A stretch of DNA of 64,000 nt from Capniomyces stellatus (lineage: Eukaryota > Kickxellomycota > Harpellomycetes > Harpellales > Legeriomycetaceae). The stretch is from assembly GCA_001661515.1 (NCBI GenBank), contig LUVW01000018.1, positions 144,177 to 208,176 of the forward strand. The letters run 5' to 3'. The translations under genes were made by a program, and so were the position numbers. Under the pieces are notes generated by a model, which had not been told where the DNA came from, ran no database searches, and saw only the letters and a program-made list of their open reading frames with translations. Of the stretch, positions 58,532 through 64,000 are shown one piece after another; position 1 is the stretch's first letter; every line of letters starts with the position of its first letter.

Positions 58532-59110
58532 CCAAGTAAACTTCCATCCTTATCCACTCGTTTATAAACGGCATTTTTCTTTTTGTTTAATGCTTCGAGT
58601 TTTAAGTTGATTTTAGGCTTTTATTTTATGTAAGCTAGTAAACCCCGAGAAAATCAATCGAAAATAAAACGATAAAAGATTTCTTTCCTTTTCCGATGCA
58701 ATAAAATAGCTCGCACTATTTTTTATCAAATCTTTGAGATTTAAACCCCTACATTATTGCATAAAATATTAAACAATAAACAATGCAATACGAGATTAAA
58801 GTTCACACGGATATCCTTATCAACGAGGAAGGTGAAAAAGTGTGGGACTTTTAAGAGTGCTTCTGGGGAACTTTGCAGAACATTTAGCAAATTACTAAAA
58901 TGCAAAGTCATCAGACTTAAACTCTTAGTTTAGCTCAGCGCTGGAGTATTACACCCGATGTTTATCACAAGGCAAATACACTCTTTATATCCGATTGGGT
59001 TTAAAAATAAACTTGATGCAAAATAATAACCATAGTATGCTAGTAGCCGTAGTAGCCGCAGTAGCACATATGTTTGTTCCAAAAGAAAGAGGTCCTAGCA
59101 AATAGGACCA

Positions 59111-59128
59111 GAAAATTCTAGATGATTC
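59111..59128. promoter_or_regulatory. Heat-shock element near small HSP gene
   Basis: GAA at 59111, TTC at 59116, GAT at 59121 (one mismatch) and TTC at 59126, in exact five-base steps, about 300 bases upstream of the small HSP start codon. Strong match to an Hsf1 site. Confidence 0.65.
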
Positions 59129-59363
59129 CAGCCAGCACTTTGAGCGATATGTACTTTGTTACTATTGTTTGATAGTTCAACTTATTTTTTTAAGCTAAAA
59201 GTGCCATTAAAATCATATATATTTTTGGGCTATAGAAAAATAAAGACTAAATTAAGTGCTGTGAAAAAAAGTATTTAAACTGGCGTGTTTCCGTCAAAAA
59301 AGAAATCGCCATCAAACGGTTAATATTAATTACAAAAAAAAGCAATAATATAATACCAATAGA

Positions 59364-59372
59364 TATATATAA
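59364..59372 (+). promoter_or_regulatory. TATA box candidate for small HSP gene
   Basis: TATATATAA lies 54 bases before the ATG. Confidence 0.4.
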
Positions 59373-59425
59373 CCACTACTAATACTAGGACTAGACAAAA
59401 TTTTAAACCAATTCCAATAAACAAG

Positions 59426-59983
59426 ATGCCTGTACCAGATACTGTTAGCACTAGCACCAAAGCCACCGGTGGCACCGTTGCTACAAAGCCAGGAGCCGGA
59501 ACCGATTTGAAATACTATGGATTTGGTCCCTTTGATGGATTTTTGGATCCATTCCTCCGTAGAGAGTTGGGTTTATTGCGTAGCCATATGGATATGTCGT
59601 TCCCAGAGCTGTTTTCGTCATATGGAAGACTTTTTGGAACCCAGGAAGGTAGAATGTGGCACCCACTCGTTGATATAAAGGAGTCCGATAACAATATAAA
59701 ACTAACGGCGGAGATACCAGGTGTGCCAAAAGAAAACGTCAAAATGAGAGTGTTGGGTGATAGAATAATTGTTGAGGGTGAAAAGACGGAATCCAAGTTG
59801 ACCGAAGGCGAAGGCTCTAGAGTTCAAGAAAGGTCCTGGGGAAGATTTGAAAGATCGTTCCCCATCCCTCAAAACGTAGATACTAACAAAATATGTGCTA
59901 AGATGGATAACGGTGTGTTGGAAATCAACATACCAAAGGTCATGGATGAGCTTAAAAAAGAAAGGCTTATCAAAATCAATTAG
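59426..59983 (+). CDS. Small heat-shock protein (Hsp20, alpha-crystallin domain)
   Basis: An ATP-independent chaperone that binds unfolding proteins. One exon, 185 residues. The alpha-crystallin domain runs from about residue 73 to 175: HPLVDIKESDNNIKLTAEIPGV, ENVKMRVLGDRIIVEGEK, ERSWGRFERSFPIP, then the signature GVLEINIPK. A C-terminal IxI-type motif (LIKIN at the end) would support oligomer formation. The N-terminal arm is Thr/Gly-rich. The predicted heat-shock elements upstream suit heat-inducible expression. The LINE begins about 200 bases downstream. Confidence 0.96.
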   Translation: MPVPDTVSTSTKATGGTVATKPGAGTDLKYYGFGPFDGFLDPFLRRELGLLRSHMDMSFPELFSSYGRLFGTQEGRMWHPLVDIKESDNNIKLTAEIPGVPKENVKMRVLGDRIIVEGEKTESKLTEGEGSRVQERSWGRFERSFPIPQNVDTNKICAKMDNGVLEINIPKVMDELKKERLIKIN

Positions 59984-60035
59984 TTTTATATCTCTCTCTA
60001 TGTAACACTATCTTCAATTAAAAAAGCCGGCTACT

Positions 60036-60102
60036 AAAAGAAAAAAGGAAAAAAAAAGGAAAAAAAAAGAAAAAAAGAAAGAAAAAAAAAGAAAAAAGAA
60101 AA
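60036..60102 (+). repeat. Purine (A/G) tract before the LINE
   Basis: A run of AAAAG and AAAGG units follows the small HSP stop and precedes the LINE coding part. Confidence 0.7.
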
Positions 60103-60199
60103 TTTATTTTGCTTTAATTTTATATTGCTTTCTGAAAAGTTTATCTTAAAAAATAAAATACAAGAGTACTCTAAAAATGGTGTTTTCCTTGTCTAGTGT

Positions 60200-61359
60200 A
60201 TGACTAATAAGGTTTATGGCGCTGTTACAAATTACTGCTGGCTCCTAGGTGAGGAGTTAAAACTACAAACCTCTGGTATTCTTGAGAGTCTGGATGATTT
60301 TAGCACTAAGGCGGTATACTGGCAACAAAATCATTCTTGGAAAGCGAATGAGATAATTAATAAAGAAATAACCGTAAACGGAATAAGAGTAAACTTATTC
60401 CAAACTACAAAAATAGCCGAGGAGACGGTTGTAATCAATATTCCCAACTTCAAAGATGTGGGACTAAAAACAATTTTGAAAAAACTAAGCGACACTCTCA
60501 GTTCAATTGGGAGAATCGAAGATATCTCAGGATGGGTGAATAAAAAATCCGGCATGCCTATGCCTTTCGGACTTAAAGTTCTATTCATCAAGGCTAATAA
60601 AGAGGAAACAATTCCTAACTTCATCGAATTTGAAGACAATATAATAGCATTGTTTTACAGAGGATGCAGCCCTACATGCAGCTTTTGTAAAAAACAAGGA
60701 CACTGGAAGTCAGAATGCCCTGACATCCTCGAAAAAGAAGCCAAAAAAAGGCTAGAAAAGAGGCCCAAAAGGCTAGCAAACAGAACAAAGAGGGACCAAG
60801 AGTGGTGGAACAAATAGTTCCCACGCCAACCTTGCCCGCCTTTAATACTGCAACAGTACCAAAGTCGGTCACAAAACCTATGGTTCAAACAGATAGTAAA
60901 ATCTCAAAAACAAAGAAAGTCATAAACCATGACAATAACAAGACAATAAAGGCTGTAACTCCAACCTTTAGCCAGACAAATGGACAGAATAACAAGATCA
61001 AAAGTACCAAAGTAAACTCATCCTCAAAGGATGAAATGGAGGAAGGAGAGGTTAAAGAACCTCACAGAAACGAGGATATGCCTTTTGACGATCCACTTAA
61101 TCTGTTCTCCGGCTCGGATCTCAGCGACGTTGAGATAGATGAGACGGAACCCACTCCAGAAATGGATACACCAACACCAATACAGATACAATCTCTGGAA
61201 AGTTCTCCTAAACCTATGTTTATACAAATTCCATCATTCAAGTCCAAAGCTGCTAGAATTAGAGTTGTCAATGACAATAGTTCGGAAGATGGATTTTCCG
61301 ATAAAGATATGGAGGATGACCCACCCAACCTCACTAATCACAGTCATTTAGTTCCATAA
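60200..61359 (+). pseudogene. LINE ORF1 with zinc knuckle, broken by one frameshift
   Basis: The first frame (60200-60817) carries a CCHC zinc knuckle (CSFCKKQGHWKSEC, spacing C2C4H4C) and then a Lys/Arg-rich tail. The second frame (60802-61359), one register over, is Pro/Ser/Thr-rich and acidic and should be the rest of the same protein. The overlap is only 16 bases, so I read a single frameshift and not two genes. ORF1 proteins bind the element RNA. It is separated from ORF2 by a Lys-coding A/GT repeat. Confidence 0.75.
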
Positions 61360-61372
61360 GATGGTTCTAAAA

Positions 61373-61462
61373 AAGAAAAAGTAAAAAAGTAAAAAAGTAA
61401 AAAAGTAAAAAAAAAAAAAAGTAAAAAAAGTAAAAAGTAAAAAAAGTAAAAAGTAAAAAAAA
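61373..61462 (+). repeat. AAAAAGT microsatellite between LINE ORFs
   Basis: Tandem AAAAAGT-like units with variable A runs fill the ORF1-ORF2 interval. This may be an expanded internal A-rich junction. Confidence 0.8.
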
Positions 61463-61463
61463 A

Positions 61464-64000
61464 ATGGAGTCGAGTGAAAGGAATTTCCTGGAAAACAATT
61501 CCAGGACCCCCACACAAAACAACAAAGTAATACTAGCACTCAATGTACCAGAACTACATGGGAGAACAGTAAAAAAGTATATCAGCTTCTATAGCCATTA
61601 TAACATTACCGAACTCAAGGTGAAGAAAATAAAACAAAGAAACAAGAGTTGGAGACACGAAGTTTCTCTGATTGACAATGAAGAGTTACATTTCACCAGA
61701 GAGGAAATTGGAAAAATCCAAAAGGCGCTGAGATGCAAAATCAGACGTGACCGTAAAAAGAAAGAGAGAAGAAACTTGCCCAGAACAATTGGGGGATCAG
61801 CACCAATTTTTAATAACTGGCAGGATATTATCAAAGTAATGACCTACAATATACGTTCACTCCAACATAAAAAGGAGGAATTTGACCTATTGCTTGGCAG
61901 AGTTAAACCTACGATTTTCTGTCTTCAGGAAACACATCTGACGGAGAAATCCAAACAATGTTTTATTCGCGGATATACATGAATTGAAGCAAAAGAACGA
62001 TTAGTGAAAAATGGAACAGGCCTAATGACTGGTGTTAAAAGGGGCAGTGGGCTGAACATCCTTGAGATTATATCAGAACCATTTTTAACGGCTAGCAAAG
62101 TTCGGGTCCAATCTTTCACCAATGAAAATATTGAATGGATAATAGTGAATGTGCATATGCCGCATACAACAGCTCAAAGAACATCAACCAAAATAGCGGT
62201 TGAAAAGTTTATACAAAAAGAAAAGAAAAAAAACAGAGATACCAGACTGATACTTATGGGAGGCCTTAATATGATCTTACTGGCAGCAATCAGCTGGACA
62301 AAAAAAGATGGGAGTTGGATTGATAAAATTCCATACCAACAACCCATCAGGTTCCAGGCTGAATGGCCAGAAAATGGGGAGGATGTTGGGCCATATCTTT
62401 TATACACCGCAAACAGGATATCCTATAGAGGCAGGAACATTAACCAATGCAGATCTTAGTAACCATTTCCCCGTAGTGTCGCTGATAAAGACCGAAGCGA
62501 CTAGATTAACAGCGGTTGTAAACCAAAAAGTTAATATCAAAAAAATGGAGGAAAAGGAAGAAGAAATAAAATAAAACAATAGATTTGCACTGTTGGCTGA
62601 TTTGGAGGGCTCAATTGATGAGCTTGTCCAAACAATAGTGGAATCAACACAGAAAACTTTAGAGGACCTTGAAGTCTATAAAGAAAAACAAAAAGAAATT
62701 GCTGGGAAAAAAACCATACTGGAAAGAAGAACAAGAAAGGCGCTTAAACGCCGTAGGGAAACTTTCCAGGCACCGACAAAAGCCAAAGACTAAACCGAAA
62801 GGGATCTTCTGATGAATAAGTTTAAAAAGTTGAAACAGGAAGATGCAGATTTGGTAGCAAAAGACCGTAAGAAAAATTATGAGAAATTTATTAAATCATT
62901 TTGTGAACTAGAACTAGACAAAAACTCACGCATGGTATGGAGGAAGTTGAAGAGCCTCAGGAGTGAGACAAGGAATCAACTTGGACCAGGAAGCGTGTTG
63001 GACTCATAGGACCAAGTAGTTACAAATGACCAACAAAGGCTCAAAATTTGGGCTGATCACTTTAATAATCCAGTCATAACAACACCGGTTAGAGACAATA
63101 TACTGAACAATCAATCAGAACCAGAGTCGTGTTATCCTGAATGCGACATGGAGCCAACCTGGATGGAAATAGTCATTGCATTGCAACAGATGCCAAGGAA
63201 TAAAGCCCCGGGAATGGATATGCTTCCAAGTGAGCTATGGAAATTAGTCCAAGAAAAGGATGTTCCAACTTCACATCTGGCAAAGTCAATATTTAAACTA
63301 GTGAAAAGTGCATGGAGAGAATGTATTTTCACTGATAAATGCAATACTAGAATAGTAGTACCAATATTTAAAAAAGGAGACAACAGAGATCCTAACAACT
63401 ACAGGGGAATTTTGTTCATACCCACAATAACCAAGTTGATAGCTAAAGTGGCTGTAGTCAAAATAAATCAAATAGATTTACAACACAATATTTTTTTGTA
63501 AGGAGCAGGCTGGCTTCCGGGTGCAGGAAGAAAGCATTGGTCAAGCTACAGCCTTATTTGAAATAGTCAAACGAAGAAAAATGAAACGGAAACCAACTTA
63601 TGTCTGCTTTGTTGATTTCGAAAAAGCCTACGACAGGGTTCCACATGACCTATTAATGAAGAAACTACAAGACAACAAGATTGGAGGAAAACTACTTGAT
63701 GTCATCAAAGGATTATATCTTAATCCAAAAATGACAGTTCGAGTAGACAATCAACTGTCAGATATAAGCGACTACAAATGTGGATTAAGGCAAGGATGTC
63801 CCATCTCACCTCTGCTTTTTGATATCTACATAAACGACGTATTTAAAAGAATGTCAGGAGTTACAGTACCACGACTTGGAAAAAGAGTACGCAGACTGCT
63901 GTTTGCGGATGATACTGTAATACTTGCATAATATGAGAGTAAGATAAAGTTTGCACTGAGAAAACTGGATATATGGTGCAAAAAATGGCACATGAAAATC
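61464..64000 (+). pseudogene. LINE ORF2 (endonuclease and reverse transcriptase), broken by stops and frameshifts
   Basis: The ORF2 parts follow in order: an N-terminal region from 61464, endonuclease motifs VMTYNIRSL and CLQETHL (61836-61940), and reverse transcriptase blocks NKAPGMDMLPSELWK (63199-63243), VPIFKKGDNRDPNNYRG (63361-63408), FVDFEKAYDRVPHD, LRQGCPISPLLF and FADD (63905-63916). Stops interrupt at 61980 (TGA), 62572, 62791, 63007 and 63929. Frame changes occur near 62320 and 63500. The endonuclease GDxN position reads GGLN, so the catalytic Asp is lost. The element cannot move on its own. It continues past the right edge. Confidence 0.85.

Larger units (their letters stand above)
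57973..59425. other. Intergenic region with heat-shock elements
   Basis: AT-rich, 1.45 kb, 5' flank of the small HSP gene. It contains the two heat-shock elements and the TATA candidate listed separately. No exon was recognised; the open frame at 58004-58279 is Ile/Tyr-rich and has no motif. Confidence 0.55.
60200..64000 (+). mobile_element. Decayed LINE (non-LTR) retrotransposon, truncated by window edge
   Basis: It carries an ORF1 with a CCHC zinc knuckle and an ORF2 with an APE-type endonuclease and a reverse transcriptase, the L1-like layout. Both frames are broken. The 5' boundary is placed at the ORF1 start; any UTR would lie in 60105-60199. The right end lies beyond the window. Confidence 0.9.

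Noticed and set aside
60802..61359. Independent gene downstream of LINE ORF1
   Set aside because: It overlaps ORF1 by only 16 bases in another register and has the composition of an ORF1 tail, so a frameshift within one element is simpler.
1..64000. CRISPR arrays, bacterial operons or integrated phage
   Set aside because: No spaced direct repeats of CRISPR type were seen. Spliceosomal introns, monocistronic spacing and Pol III tRNA signals show a eukaryotic nuclear region.

Overview
This is nuclear DNA of a fungus. The genes carry spliceosomal introns of roughly 50-200 bases, mostly starting GTAAG and ending TAG, in AT-rich intergenic DNA, and there are two Pol III tRNA genes, one of them with an intron. 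The gene set (Kap121 importin, TPR/F-box/LRR protein of the Dia2/Pof3 type, IQGAP-type RasGAP without an IQ region, Avt-type vacuolar transporter) is fungal. A DET1 homologue and a zinc-knuckle LINE make me favour an early-diverging (non-Dikarya) lineage. That placement is inference; no rRNA or other marker is present. Two short N-runs (14546-14562, 49278-49285), flanked by C and G homopolymers, mark assembly gaps.

Layout. 1112-4612 importin Kap121/IPO5 (+). 5079-8185 eight-exon DET1 homologue (+). 8677-12284 three-exon spindle-checkpoint protein Mad1 (+). 15451-18492 two-exon RasGAP (+). 20534-22183 divergent cytochrome P450 (+). 23966-24877 SIS-domain sugar-phosphate isomerase with a Cys4 insertion (+). 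25545-26938 three-exon gene of unknown function (-). 28293-31133 Dia2/Pof3-like TPR/F-box/LRR protein (-). 31921-31993 tRNA-Val(CAC). 32357-33119 three-exon Ctr copper transporter (-). 34211-39573 RecQ helicase of the Sgs1/BLM type (+). 41481-43997 Avt3/Avt4-type amino-acid transporter (+). 44733-47320 nine-exon polynucleotide kinase 3'-phosphatase (+). 47770-47868 intron-containing tRNA-Ile(UAU). 50658-56330 a 1890-residue unrecognised low-complexity protein (+). 56804-57972 five-exon small coiled-coil protein, perhaps a BLOC-1 subunit (+). 59426-59983 small heat-shock protein with heat-shock elements upstream (+). 60200-64000 a decayed LINE retrotransposon running off the right edge (+).

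The genes do not form a pathway cluster. Several do serve genome maintenance (RecQ, Dia2/Pof3, PNKP, Mad1), and I read this as coincidence. Many exons were placed by hand from reading frame, splice-site consensus and family alignment. The splice phases agree in DET1, MAD1, the RasGAP, the copper transporter, PNKP, the 25545-26938 gene and the 56804-57972 gene. The first exons of the RecQ gene and one donor of the Dia2/Pof3 gene are not fully settled.

The most interesting points are the fungal DET1 gene, the Cys4 insertion in the SIS protein, two heat-shock elements upstream of the small HSP, the large orphan protein with a Q/N-rich tail, and a composition gradient along transcripts (purine- and G-rich at 5' ends, pyrimidine- and C-rich at 3' ends).
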